From: Ignavibacteriales bacterium
GTDB lineage: Bacteria > Bacteroidota > Ignavibacteria > UBA10030
Direction: 5' to 3'
Assembly (NCBI GenBank): GCA_016207415.1
Contig: JACQPT010000061.1
Location: 1-48,010 of the forward strand
Length of the DNA stretch: 48,010 nucleotides
The translations under genes were made by a program, and so were the position numbers. Under the pieces are notes generated by a model. That model ran no database searches. It was not told the DNA's origin and was given only the letters and a program-made list of their open reading frames with translations. Below are positions 25,081-33,477 of this stretch, piece after piece (the stretch's first letter is position 1; every line of letters begins with the position of its first letter).

Positions 25081-25989
25081 CTAGACGTTAAACCAGGGAG
25101 TGACCCAAACGTATTTCACAGGGTTCATTCCAAGAAATGTGGGTATCAAACGTAGGAGAATCTTCACAAGTAGCCCCATCATCGTCAAAAACAGGAACGA
25201 AACTATCGCGTATCGGACCAGCCCCAGCTTCTTCATGAAGTCTGTATTCCTCTTTCTCAGCCAATACAGGGGTCCAAGCGAGTAGAAGCCAAAGACGCAC
25301 ACCGCGCCAAAAATGAAAGCGGCCGGGTTCAATGAACCGTCCGGCATACGGGTGGCGATATTGAACGGCCACATTTCAGAAAAGTCGACGTTCGTCAAGA
25401 CGGCAACAAAGTGAGGATCCCATTTCTCTCCCGGCATGAAGAAATTCCAGCCCGGACCGCGGAGAAACGTTCCTATAAAAATGAGAAGACACCAGAGAAT
25501 AAGAAAACCAAAAGAAAATACCAGGACTGCGAACTTGCGCTCCTTGAACGTATAATATCCGTTACCCTTCGGGTTGATGTCGATGTATGGAATCGCCATC
25601 AAACCAACGATGATGAGACTCGGCAGCACAACACCGGCAATCCATGGATCGAAGTACACCAGCATTTCCTGCAAACCGAGGAAATACCAGGGGGCTTTCG
25701 AAGGGTTTGGCGTTAGGGCTCTGTTGGCTGGCTCTTCAAGCGGGGCGTCCAGCGTGATCGACCAAATTACCAACACCGCCATTACGGCAATGGTGGCAAG
25801 AAACTCAACGCGCACAAGATACGGCCACACCTGGACTTTGTCGTCCAACGTCGCCTCGACCGGGTATCCCTGCGCATCATTCTTCTTTGCCTTCGTCCAG
25901 GCGAACCAGGTAAAGAAGATGACGGAGAAAAGCAGGAAAACGATCGGAAGATTATCCGGCTTGGTGAGAATCTCGAAGAATTGTTGCAT
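25081..25989 (-). CDS. Cytochrome b C-terminal (subunit IV-like) protein
   Basis: A 302-residue membrane protein, longer than b6f subunit IV (about 160). An N-terminal helix (about 14-32) precedes a soluble stretch and then about six more helices. The quinol-oxidation (Qo) motif region reads NPSKAPWYFLGLQEML, with APWY where mitochondrial and b6f proteins have PEWY; the acidic residue after it is in LQE. The arrangement YFDPWIAGVVLP and ending helix pairs follow this family. With the upstream cytochrome b6-like protein it forms a split cytochrome b carrying the Qo and Qi sites, most likely oxidising menaquinol. Confidence 0.9.
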   Translation of the reverse strand: MQQFFEILTKPDNLPIVFLLFSVIFFTWFAWTKAKKNDAQGYPVEATLDDKVQVWPYLVRVEFLATIAVMAVLVIWSITLDAPLEEPANRALTPNPSKAPWYFLGLQEMLVYFDPWIAGVVLPSLIIVGLMAIPYIDINPKGNGYYTFKERKFAVLVFSFGFLILWCLLIFIGTFLRGPGWNFFMPGEKWDPHFVAVLTNVDFSEMWPFNIATRMPDGSLNPAAFIFGAVCVFGFYSLGPLYWLRKRNTDFMKKLGLVRYAIVSFLFLTMMGLLVKILLRLIPTFLGMNPVKYVWVTPWFNV

Positions 25990-26013
25990 GCAGTGTTTGG
26001 CTGGGGAGCGGTC

Positions 26014-26781
26014 TTATGTTTTCTTTGGCGTTTCCGGACCTGAAATTCCTCCGTCTTTTCGCACACGCCAGAAATGCACAGCCATAAAGATCGCCGCAAT
26101 AATAGGGAGGAAAATGCAATGGCCAACATAAAATCTCAGGAGCGTCGGCGGACCAACTTCGGTGCCGCCAAGAAGGACAAAGCGGACGTCATTGTCCGGC
26201 ATCATGCCCAGCTCGGGTCCAAATGGGCCCTCGTGTCCCAGCAACGGAGTCGCGCGAGCCATGTTCGTCCCAACAGTGACCGCCCAGATTGCAAGCTGGT
26301 CCCACGGCAGAAGGTAACCCGAAAAGCTCAACAGAAGCGTGAGCACGAGAAGGATCACGCCGACGACCCAGTTAAATTGTCTTGGCGGCTTGTACGAACC
26401 CGTGAGGAAAACCCGGAACATGTGAAGCATCACCGTGAGAACCATCGCGTGAGCGGCCCATCGGTGCATGTTGCGAATGAGCGGGCCGAAGGGGACATCA
26501 TTCATCAAATACTTCATGTCCTCGTACGCGTATTGTGCCGTCGGTCGGTAGTAGAACATAAGGATAATGCCGGTAATGGTGAGGACAAGAAAAAGAAGAA
26601 AAGTTATTCCTCCCATGCCCCACGTGTAGCCGATGTTTGTTGCGTGTCGTGGAACGCGAACAGGATGCAAATGGAGGAAAACGTTGTCGACAATCTGAAG
26701 CGCACGATTCCGTTGTGTGTCCTGGTACGAGTGACGGAAGATCGATTTGTAGACTTCAGTTTTCTTGAACGCCTCTAGCAT
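26014..26781 (-). CDS. Cytochrome b6-like dihaem protein
   Basis: The frame is open to 26829 but ATG 26781, preceded by TTAGGAGAC, fits the family and gives 255 residues. Four transmembrane helices are seen. The bis-histidine haem b ligands are His106 and His120 in helix B (14 apart) and His221 and His236 in helix D (15 apart), the b6-type spacing. The conserved SGYLLPWDQLAIWA and RPTAQYAYEDM are further landmarks. It transfers electrons across the membrane from quinol within the bc/b6f-type complex. It lies eight bases after the Rieske gene and 24 bases before the subunit-IV-like gene. Confidence 0.94.
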   Translation of the reverse strand: MLEAFKKTEVYKSIFRHSYQDTQRNRALQIVDNVFLHLHPVRVPRHATNIGYTWGMGGITFLLFLVLTITGIILMFYYRPTAQYAYEDMKYLMNDVPFGPLIRNMHRWAAHAMVLTVMLHMFRVFLTGSYKPPRQFNWVVGVILLVLTLLLSFSGYLLPWDQLAIWAVTVGTNMARATPLLGHEGPFGPELGMMPDNDVRFVLLGGTEVGPPTLLRFYVGHCIFLPIIAAIFMAVHFWRVRKDGGISGPETPKKT

Positions 26782-26789
26782 ACTGTCTC

Positions 26790-27446
26790 CTAACCTTGAA
26801 AGGGCAAGAAGGCGCCGGGTTTGGTCCAATCGCCTTTTTCATAGATGAACTTAATGCTCCGGTCGATTTCAATCTGACCGTCGTCGGTGAAGGTGATGAG
26901 CGCGCGTTCCAGCGGGCGGGGCGCAGGTCCTTCAAAGTTAATGCCCGTCCTGTAGAAACCGCTGCCGTGGCATGGACACTTAAACTTGTTGTCTGACCCC
27001 AGCCACCGAGGCGTGCAACCCAGGTGAGTGCAAATCGAAATGAGTGCGTAAAAGCCCCCTTTTTCCCGGACAATCCAGACTCTTTTCTCTTCTTTGAACT
27101 TCTCGCTTACTTCGCCGACGACAAAATCCGAGGGGAAACCGGCCTTGAATTTTGGCGGCTGTTCAAACAGTACGCGCGGAAACATAAAACGAAGTGCTCC
27201 GATGGTCGACGTGACGATAAAGCCAAAAAACCCCAGCCAGCCGGCGACAGAAAGCACATTCCTTCGGTTCATTCGCCATATTCCGGGGTCTTCCTCGGGA
27301 GGACGATCCTGTTTTGCTTTTCGCGGCAGAGGGACAGGGCTGATCTGCGTTCCGGAAGGCCTAGGCGCCCCTGCCGTGGGTGCGGCGGGTGCTGTAGGCG
27401 TCAGTGCTTGCGGCGCGGCAGCTTCCTTTGCTACCTGGTCAGCCAT
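26790..27446 (-). CDS. Rieske iron-sulfur protein
   Basis: A 218-residue protein with an Ala/Pro-rich cytoplasmic extension of about 55 residues, then an arginine-rich start (RMNRRN) and transmembrane anchor (about 63-88). The Rieske cluster is bound by Cys139 and His141 (CTHLGC) and Cys157 and His160 (CPCHGS), with the redox disulfide between Cys144 and Cys159. It carries electrons from the Qo site to the multihaem cytochrome c. The long low-complexity N-terminus resembles that of the neighbouring ferredoxin. Confidence 0.95.
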   Translation of the reverse strand: MADQVAKEAAAPQALTPTAPAAPTAGAPRPSGTQISPVPLPRKAKQDRPPEEDPGIWRMNRRNVLSVAGWLGFFGFIVTSTIGALRFMFPRVLFEQPPKFKAGFPSDFVVGEVSEKFKEEKRVWIVREKGGFYALISICTHLGCTPRWLGSDNKFKCPCHGSGFYRTGINFEGPAPRPLERALITFTDDGQIEIDRSIKFIYEKGDWTKPGAFLPFQG

Positions 27447-27527
27447 AGATGGATTCCTTTGTCTTTTGCAAAAAAAGTCGGAATACTTTCCCGGAACGCG
27501 AACGGAAGGCCCGCCATGGTATGCCGG

Positions 27528-27854
27528 TCATGCCGCAGCACTCAACTCTTCCTCCCGCTTGACCATGTCAATGGTTTCCCAGGGGCAATATTTTGCGCAC
27601 AACTTGCACCCGATGCACACCTCTTCATCGACAACAACGACACCGTTCACGCTCACATAACCGTGTTCTTCAGGATTTTCGGGACCCGGAATCTTGTACA
27701 GGCAGTCTACCGGACAGAATTCTATGCACACCTCGCACCCCGTACATCCTTCCGGATGCACAATCGCCACGAGCGGAGATTTCTTTTTTTTCTTTTCAGA
27801 AACAGCAGGGGCAGCTTTCGGCGCGGCGGCAGGCTGGGGAGCCGGGATCGTCAT
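27528..27854 (-). CDS. 2[4Fe-4S] ferredoxin leading the bc-complex operon
   Basis: A 108-residue soluble protein. After an Ala/Pro-rich, lysine-tract N-terminus (about 1-28) come two cluster motifs: Cys37-X2-Cys40-X2-Cys43-X3-Cys47 and Cys80-X2-Cys83-X2-Cys86-X3-Cys90, with an extra Cys51. The clusters are separated by an extended loop, PENPEEHGYVSVNGVVVVDE, as in bacterial-type ferredoxins of the Alvin or NapF kind. It is the first gene after the promoter, 81 bases ahead of the Rieske gene. This place is unusual and suggests electron entry from ferredoxin into the cytochrome b complex; that is inference. The start ATG is not preceded by a Shine-Dalgarno sequence. Confidence 0.9.
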   Translation of the reverse strand: MTIPAPQPAAAPKAAPAVSEKKKKKSPLVAIVHPEGCTGCEVCIEFCPVDCLYKIPGPENPEEHGYVSVNGVVVVDEEVCIGCKLCAKYCPWETIDMVKREEELSAAA

Positions 27855-27857
27855 TGG

Positions 27858-27870
27858 TTCACAGTGTGAA
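27858..27870. promoter_or_regulatory. 13-base palindrome before the ferredoxin start
   Basis: TTCACAGTGTGAA is a perfect inverted repeat around one central base, four bases upstream of the ferredoxin ATG and within the leader of the respiratory operon. It could be an operator half-overlapping the translation start. It is too tight to fold as an RNA hairpin. Confidence 0.3.
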
Positions 27871-27907
27871 AATGGAAGTGATTCTCATTCTCAGAAACTC
27901 ACTTGCG

Positions 27908-27936
27908 AATATACTAAAGCTTCAAGCTATTGTCAA
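27908..27936 (-). promoter_or_regulatory. Strong sigma70-type promoter of the respiratory operon
   Basis: On the - strand a perfect TTGACA (27936-27931), 17-base spacer and TATATT (27913-27908) predict transcription starting near 27901, about 46 bases before the ferredoxin ATG. It is divergent from the bshC promoter about 50 bases away. Confidence 0.75.
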
Positions 27937-27986
27937 GAAAAAATCCCCAAACGACGATGCCGATTGATGTTGCGTATTTCAACACC

Positions 27987-28015
27987 TTGCACTCTCTTTT
28001 CCAAAGTTGTATATT
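27987..28015 (+). promoter_or_regulatory. Candidate promoter of bshC
   Basis: TTGCAC (27987-27992), 17 bases, and TATATT (28010-28015), with a short leader of about 26 bases to the TTG start at 28048. Confidence 0.5.
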
Positions 28016-28047
28016 GACACCGCACTTCACATCGCTCATCGACGATT

Positions 28048-29712
28048 TTGCCTTCCCAAGAACATAAGATCCTCAACTGGGTTGACTATCGGGACCTCTC
28101 GTCTTCCGACAGTGCATTCTCAAGGCTCTTCCTGGATTACGTCAACGATTACCAGAAAGTACAACAATTTTACGGCGGCAACTTTCGGAATGAAGAGGAT
28201 TGGTCGAGCGTCATCAAACGGGTTCAAGAACGTCCGCTCAAACGGTCGACGCTAGTTCAGATACTTGCCAACCAAAACCGGAACTTTCATTGTGGAGTCA
28301 AGACTCTTGCCAACATCGATTCTCTCGTCAACGACACAACGTTTGCCGTCGTTACGGGACAACAGGTAGGTCTCTTCACGGGTCCTCTCTACACGATTTA
28401 CAAGACTCTCACCACCATGAAACTCGCGGAACAGCTCACCCGAAGGTTTCCTGATTTCAGCTTCGTTCCCATTTTCTGGCTTGAAGGCGAGGACCATGAC
28501 TATGAAGAAGTCAGCAAAATTAACGTTCTGAACAGGTCCAACGACCTCACAACACTTCAATACATGATTTCAGGAAAGAGCGCCGAAAAGAATGTAGGAG
28601 CCGTCGGCGCGCTGCAGTTTGACGATGGTCTTGTGAGTTTCTTTTCCCAGGTCGAACAGGCGTTGACAGAGACGGAATTCAAGCCGAAAGTTCTCGACCT
28701 CTTCCGTACCGCTTATCAGAAAGGGATGACGTTCAACAGGGCTTTTGTTCACTTAATGAACGTCCTCCTCGAAGATTCAGGCCTGATTTTTCTCGACCCC
28801 TCCGATGTCGAATTGAAAAAACTTCTTGCGCCCATCTTTGAGCGCGAACTGACCGAGACGCCTCGAACAAGTCAGCTCGTGATCGATCAAAGCGCAGAAT
28901 TAGAGAAACAGTACCACGCTCAGGTAAAACCGCGGCCGATCAATCTTTTCTTTTTTCACGAGGCCGGCCGTTATCCGCTGGAGCCACACCCCGACGGCTT
29001 TGCTCTCAAAGGTACGCGACAACACTTTTCGAAAGAACAGATGCATTCCTTTCTCCAGACCTCTCCCGAGCGTTTCAGTCCCAACGTCGTCCTTCGGCCC
29101 ATCTGTCAGGACTCTTTCCTCCCGACGGTCTCATATGTGGCCGGGCCGTCGGAGGTCGCATACTTTGCACAATTCAAGCCCTTGTACAAGGCCTTTTCCA
29201 TCCCTGAACCAATCATCTATCCCCGTGCCAGCATCACCATCATCGAAGAAAAGGTGGAAAAAGTCTTCCAACGTTTTTCGTTGCAATTTGTAGATTTCGT
29301 CCGCGACGTTGAGATTGTGAAACAGAGAATTGCCGCGCAAATCTCCGACGTTGACCTGGAAACTCTCTTCTCCAACCTCGGCAACTCCATTGCGGCATCG
29401 CTTGACACGTTGAGGGACCCTCTCCAGGGACTCGATCAGACACTCATGGGTGCTTTGGAAAATACCCGAGGGAAGATGAGATCAAACGTGGATGGATTGA
29501 GGCAAAAGGCGGTGGCTGCACAAAAACGGCAGCATGAAGTGTTTCTGCGGCAGATTGACAAAGCAGCCGTCCATGTCTTTCCTGAGTCGGATTTTCAGGA
29601 ACGGAAGATTAACATTCTCTATCTTTTAAACAAATACGGCCTGGAATTTGTCCGCTGGCTCTACAGTGAAATTCAGATCGACAAGTTCAAACATCAGGTC
29701 ATCAAGCTATAA
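28048..29712 (+). CDS. bshC: Putative cysteine ligase of bacillithiol synthesis
   Basis: A 554-residue protein starting at a TTG; no better ATG lies before the first conserved block. BshC hallmarks are FSRLFLDYVNDYQKVQQFY, VVTGQQVGLFTGPLYT, PIFWLEGEDHDYEEV, and PYMYF-like equivalents near CQDSFLPTVSYVAGPSEVAYFAQ (seen as LPTVSYVAGPSE). It also contains the characteristic C-terminal coiled coil. BshC adds cysteine to glucosaminyl-malate to make the thiol bacillithiol; it is found in Firmicutes and in Bacteroidota-like lineages. bshA and bshB are not in the window. It is convergent with aroA, with 12 bases between the stops. Confidence 0.92.
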   Translation: MPSQEHKILNWVDYRDLSSSDSAFSRLFLDYVNDYQKVQQFYGGNFRNEEDWSSVIKRVQERPLKRSTLVQILANQNRNFHCGVKTLANIDSLVNDTTFAVVTGQQVGLFTGPLYTIYKTLTTMKLAEQLTRRFPDFSFVPIFWLEGEDHDYEEVSKINVLNRSNDLTTLQYMISGKSAEKNVGAVGALQFDDGLVSFFSQVEQALTETEFKPKVLDLFRTAYQKGMTFNRAFVHLMNVLLEDSGLIFLDPSDVELKKLLAPIFERELTETPRTSQLVIDQSAELEKQYHAQVKPRPINLFFFHEAGRYPLEPHPDGFALKGTRQHFSKEQMHSFLQTSPERFSPNVVLRPICQDSFLPTVSYVAGPSEVAYFAQFKPLYKAFSIPEPIIYPRASITIIEEKVEKVFQRFSLQFVDFVRDVEIVKQRIAAQISDVDLETLFSNLGNSIAASLDTLRDPLQGLDQTLMGALENTRGKMRSNVDGLRQKAVAAQKRQHEVFLRQIDKAAVHVFPESDFQERKINILYLLNKYGLEFVRWLYSEIQIDKFKHQVIKL

Positions 29713-29724
29713 GCTTCTTGCGTC

Positions 29725-31008
29725 CTAGTGGCCGGACAGTCTCACAAGCTCGTCCCAAAATCCGCGGTAAGAGATCTCGACAGATTGGGACGCCCGAACT
29801 ACGACTCCAGGGATTGCAAGCCCTGCCACGCCGAAAGCCATGGCGATCCTGTGATCCCCAAAACTCTCGATCTCCGCACCGCGCAAATCCTTTGTCGGGC
29901 CAAATTCGAACCCGCCGGGATATTCCTCAACATCAACACCGAGTGAGCGAAGATTCACGACGATCGAATGAATTCTATCTGATTCCTTGTGGCGAAGTTC
30001 CTCCGCTCCTGTGACGGCAAACGATAAGCCGGCCACTGCCGCTGTCACCGCAAGAATCGGGATTTCATCGATCACACCGGGAATCACTTCTTTCGTCAGG
30101 TCAAACTGAGCCCGTAATTCAGAAGCCTTCACCCGCAGATCCCCAAGCGGTTCACCACAAACCACACGTTCATTCTCTGAAGAAATTTTCGCGCCCACGT
30201 TCCTGAGGACATTCAGAAAGACAGTACGTGTCGGATTAAGCCCCACGTTGTGAAGGATAAGCTCTGAACCAGGAAGGATGAGAGCGGCCGCTATAAAATA
30301 GGCCGCGGAGGAAATGTCGGCGGGCACGACAAACGACCGGGGATCGATCTGATGAGTTCCTGAGATTGAAGTTATTCTTCTTCCGTCCTTCAGTTCGGTG
30401 TGAAGTCCCAGCATCCGTTCCGTGTGGTCACGCGCCGTTTGTTTTTCGATGACCCGAGTTATTCCGTCCGCAAACATACCGGCAAACAAAACGGCAGATT
30501 TCACTTGCGCGCTAGCGACGGGGAGCTCATAGTCGATTGAAGAAAGCCGGCCTACTCCTTCAATGTTCAGTGGAGCAGTGAAGCGCTCGGAACTTCTTAT
30601 GCGTGCTCCCATTTTCGCCAGCGGTGCTATCACTCTTTCCATGGGTCTCCGACTGAGAGATTCGTCGCCGACGAGCTCCGAAGAGAAGGTTTGCCCGGCC
30701 AAGATTCCAGAGAGGAGCCTCATCGTAGTTCCTGAATTTCCGCAGTCGAGTGGGCCGGCGGGCCTTCTGTAGCCGCGTTTTCCCCTTCCTATGATGGTCG
30801 TCTTTTCACCGCTCCGCTCAACTTCCGTTCCCAGGCTTCTTATGCAGGCGAGCGTGTTCTCCGGGTCTGCGGCGGAGGATAGTCCTGTGATCTCGGTTGT
30901 GCCGTCGGCAAGAGAGCCGATGAGAAGTGCCCGATGTGAAATGGACTTGTCGCCGGGAACCGTCACCGTTCCGCGAATGGATTTTGCTTTTTGAACCTGA
31001 ACGTCCAT
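29725..31008 (-). CDS. aroA: 3-phosphoshikimate 1-carboxyvinyltransferase (EPSP synthase)
   Basis: A TTG at 31038 would add ten residues; ATG 31008 gives a 427-residue protein, the normal length. Signature segments are TVTVPGDKSISHRALLIGSLA near the N-terminus (phosphoenolpyruvate and shikimate-3-phosphate lysine/serine/arginine), LDCGNSGTTMRLLSG, and the C-terminal RHKESDRI and FGDHRIAMA. It catalyses the sixth step of chorismate synthesis, supplying trpE/trpG encoded further along. It is separated from pnp by a repeat-containing spacer and so probably has its own transcript. Confidence 0.96.
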   Translation of the reverse strand: MDVQVQKAKSIRGTVTVPGDKSISHRALLIGSLADGTTEITGLSSAADPENTLACIRSLGTEVERSGEKTTIIGRGKRGYRRPAGPLDCGNSGTTMRLLSGILAGQTFSSELVGDESLSRRPMERVIAPLAKMGARIRSSERFTAPLNIEGVGRLSSIDYELPVASAQVKSAVLFAGMFADGITRVIEKQTARDHTERMLGLHTELKDGRRITSISGTHQIDPRSFVVPADISSAAYFIAAALILPGSELILHNVGLNPTRTVFLNVLRNVGAKISSENERVVCGEPLGDLRVKASELRAQFDLTKEVIPGVIDEIPILAVTAAVAGLSFAVTGAEELRHKESDRIHSIVVNLRSLGVDVEEYPGGFEFGPTKDLRGAEIESFGDHRIAMAFGVAGLAIPGVVVRASQSVEISYRGFWDELVRLSGH

Positions 31009-31095
31009 AAATGAAGAATCCTCACAACCTGATTTCAATCCGGTGTGAGGATTTGGTTTATTGTCTTATCCAAGAACTATCAAGGAGAAACTTTC

Positions 31096-31208
31096 TGTCA
31101 TTCCGTCGGATTTTTAGACGCCTGCCCGCCTTACGGACTTTAAGGCAGGCGGGGAATCCAGATAATTGCTCTTTCCTGGACTCCTGCTTAAAATCTGCAG
31201 GAGTGACA
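31096..31208. repeat. REP-like inverted repeat pair between pnp and aroA
   Basis: The left unit runs from TGTCATTCC (31096) to GGAATCCAG (ends 31161). The right unit runs from CTGGACTCC (31176) to GGAGTGACA (ends 31208). The right unit is an inverted, shorter copy of the left, with one mismatch in each 9-base end. The right unit has a perfect CTCCTGC/GCAGGAG stem (31181-31203). The left unit holds a GC-rich imperfect hairpin (31121-31153). The layout resembles dispersed palindromic intergenic elements and may also protect or terminate the pnp transcript. Confidence 0.6.
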
Positions 31209-31227
31209 ATTGAATTTTCAAATAGCC

Positions 31228-33423
31228 CTAATGCCTGGGCCGATGCGGGCCGCGATCGCGGTGGGGCTCTTTCCCGCGATCTCTATTCCCATCCTTGCGC
31301 CTCTCCCGCGCTTTTTGCATTTCCTCTCCCGCATTCTCGCCTCCCGGAAGAAGAGCTTTACGACTGAGATTGAGTCTTCCTTCGGAATCGATGTTCATCA
31401 GCTTTACTTCGATTTTGTCACCCAGTTTGACGAGGTCTTCCACCTTCTCGACCCTTTTCACGTCGAGCTGGGAAATGTGGACAAGGCCTTCTTTGCCCGG
31501 CAGAATTTCCACAAAAGCTCCAAAGTCCATGATCTTCTTCACCGTTGCCTGGTACACTTTGCCGACTTCGGGCAACTCGACCAATCGCTGGATCATGGAA
31601 AGCGCTTTGTCAGCCGATTCCTTCTCGACTGCGGCGATCGTCACCGTTCCGTCGTCTTCGATATTGATCTCCGCGCCGCTGTCCTTGACAATTTGCCGGA
31701 TATTCTTGCCGCCGGGGCCAATGACGGGTCCGATCATATCGACCGGTATCATGATGGTTTGGAGTCTTGGTGCATATTGCGAGAGCTCCTTGCGGGGCGA
31801 GGCAATCGACTCTTCCATAATTCCGAGAATATGCATTCTGCCGTCTTTGGCCTGTGCGAGCGCGCCTTCCAGAATGTCAAACGAAATACCTTTGATTTTG
31901 ATATCCATCTGAAATGCTGTAATTCCTTCCTTCGTGCCCGTCACTTTAAAATCCATATCCCCGAGATGATCTTCATTCCCGAGGATGTCGCTCAGGATTG
32001 CCACTTCATTTCCTTCCTTGACCAGTCCCATTGCGATCCCAGCCACAGCACTTTTCATGGGAACACCGGCGTCAAACAGGGCCAAGCTCCCGGCACACAC
32101 TGTAGCCATGGATGAGGAACCGTTGGACTCCAGGATATCGGAAACGACGCGGATTGTGTAGGGAAAATCCTTTTCGAGAGGCACGATGTTCTTCAATGCC
32201 CGCTCAGCAAGATTTCCGTGGCCCACTTCACGACGACCCGGTCCCATCACTCTACCGATCTCGCCCACGCTGAATGGCGGAAAATTGTAATGCAGCATAA
32301 AGCGCTTTGTTGTTTCCGGCAAAAGGCCATCCAGTATTTGCTCGTCCATTTTCGTGCCCAAGGTCGCAGTCGTAAGACTTTGGGTCTCACCACGTGTGAA
32401 CAACGCAGAGCCGTGCGTACGCGGGAGCAATCCAATTTCGCACGTTATCGGCCGAATATCTTTTGTTCCACGACCGTCAAGGCGCTGGCCTTCCTTCAGA
32501 ATTCTTGAGCGCATCGCTCGCTGTTCCAGGTCGTGCAGAACGCCATCAATTGTTTTCTCCAGCTCAGGATATTTCTCCTTTAAGCCAGCTTGGACTTCTT
32601 CGTACACCTTCTTCGTGGCCTCTGAGCGTTGTTCTTTCGCAAGCACTGTGCGGCTCAATTCCTGCAATCGGGTTCCAGCCATCTTCTCCACCTCGACGAC
32701 AAGCTCGGCAGACACTTCCAAAGCAACACTTTTCCGCTTCTGGACCCTGAGAGAATCCGCCAACTCCTGCTGGACTGCGCACAGAGCTCCGACAGCCTGG
32801 TGAGCGACCTTTAATGCGGCGATCATATCGGCTTCCGATATTTGTCTTGACTCACCTTCGACCATGACGATTGAATCGGTAGTCCCGGCGACGGTGATAT
32901 CCATATCGCTTTGTTCAAGCTCAGCATACGTGGGGTTGATAACAAACCTGCCGTCGACCCGGCCGACTCGAACCTCGGCGATCGGGCCGTCAAACGGTAT
33001 GTCCGATACCATCAATGCGGCAGAGGCCGCACACGCTCCCAGCACATCGCCGTCATGCTGGAGGTCCGATGAGTAGACAGTGACGAGGATTTGGGTTTCG
33101 TTGCGATAATGGTCGGGGAACATGGGGCGAATGGGGCGGTCGATGAGTCTCGACGAAAGGATTTCCTTTTCCGTCGGCCTTCCCTCGCGTTTAAAAAAAC
33201 CGCCGGGGATTTTGCCGGCCGCTGAGATTTTTTCGCGATATTCCACCTGCAGCGGGAAGAAATCTTTTTCTTCGTCCGGCTCGGCGGCCCCAACGACGGT
33301 GGCCAGCACCATCGTATCTGCGTACTGCACCATGACGGCGCCGTTCGCCTGCTTGGCAAATCGTCCCGTCTCAAACGTGAGGATCTTTCCGCTAATTTCA
33401 ATTTCTCGTGTTACTACAGACAT
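31228..33423 (-). CDS. pnp: Polyribonucleotide nucleotidyltransferase (PNPase)
   Basis: A 731-residue exoribonuclease with two RNase PH domains (first with FFKREGRPTEKEI, second with the active-site LSDILGNEDHLGDMDFKV region, seen as NEDHLGDMDFK), an alpha-helical linker, a KH domain (PVIGPGGKNIR) and an S1 domain (KKIMDFGAFVEILPGKEGL). The C-terminus is an Arg/Asp/His-rich tail. It degrades RNA phosphorolytically in the cytoplasm. It follows rpsO, the common rpsO-pnp arrangement, with a small hairpin between them. Confidence 0.97.
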   Translation of the reverse strand: MSVVTREIEISGKILTFETGRFAKQANGAVMVQYADTMVLATVVGAAEPDEEKDFFPLQVEYREKISAAGKIPGGFFKREGRPTEKEILSSRLIDRPIRPMFPDHYRNETQILVTVYSSDLQHDGDVLGACAASAALMVSDIPFDGPIAEVRVGRVDGRFVINPTYAELEQSDMDITVAGTTDSIVMVEGESRQISEADMIAALKVAHQAVGALCAVQQELADSLRVQKRKSVALEVSAELVVEVEKMAGTRLQELSRTVLAKEQRSEATKKVYEEVQAGLKEKYPELEKTIDGVLHDLEQRAMRSRILKEGQRLDGRGTKDIRPITCEIGLLPRTHGSALFTRGETQSLTTATLGTKMDEQILDGLLPETTKRFMLHYNFPPFSVGEIGRVMGPGRREVGHGNLAERALKNIVPLEKDFPYTIRVVSDILESNGSSSMATVCAGSLALFDAGVPMKSAVAGIAMGLVKEGNEVAILSDILGNEDHLGDMDFKVTGTKEGITAFQMDIKIKGISFDILEGALAQAKDGRMHILGIMEESIASPRKELSQYAPRLQTIMIPVDMIGPVIGPGGKNIRQIVKDSGAEINIEDDGTVTIAAVEKESADKALSMIQRLVELPEVGKVYQATVKKIMDFGAFVEILPGKEGLVHISQLDVKRVEKVEDLVKLGDKIEVKLMNIDSEGRLNLSRKALLPGGENAGEEMQKARERRKDGNRDRGKEPHRDRGPHRPRH

Positions 33424-33449
33424 AAGTTCTCTTTCACTTAAAAGTTGCT

Positions 33450-33469
33450 TGCGGGCGATGTTACCCGCA
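33450..33469 (-). promoter_or_regulatory. RNA hairpin between rpsO and pnp
   Basis: A 6-base-pair stem TGCGGG/CCCGCA with an 8-base loop lies in the 54-base spacer. In E. coli a hairpin at this place is cut by RNase III and mediates PNPase autoregulation; the resemblance is positional only. Confidence 0.3.
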
Positions 33470-33477
33470 CTCCCGCG

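Noticed and set aside
27858-27870. Crp/Fnr site
   Set aside because: The palindrome has TGTGA- and TCACA-like arms but only one central base instead of six, so it does not fit the Crp/Fnr consensus.
31210-32115. 301-codon + strand open frame
   Set aside because: It is the antisense shadow of pnp, rich in His, Phe and Asp with no family features.
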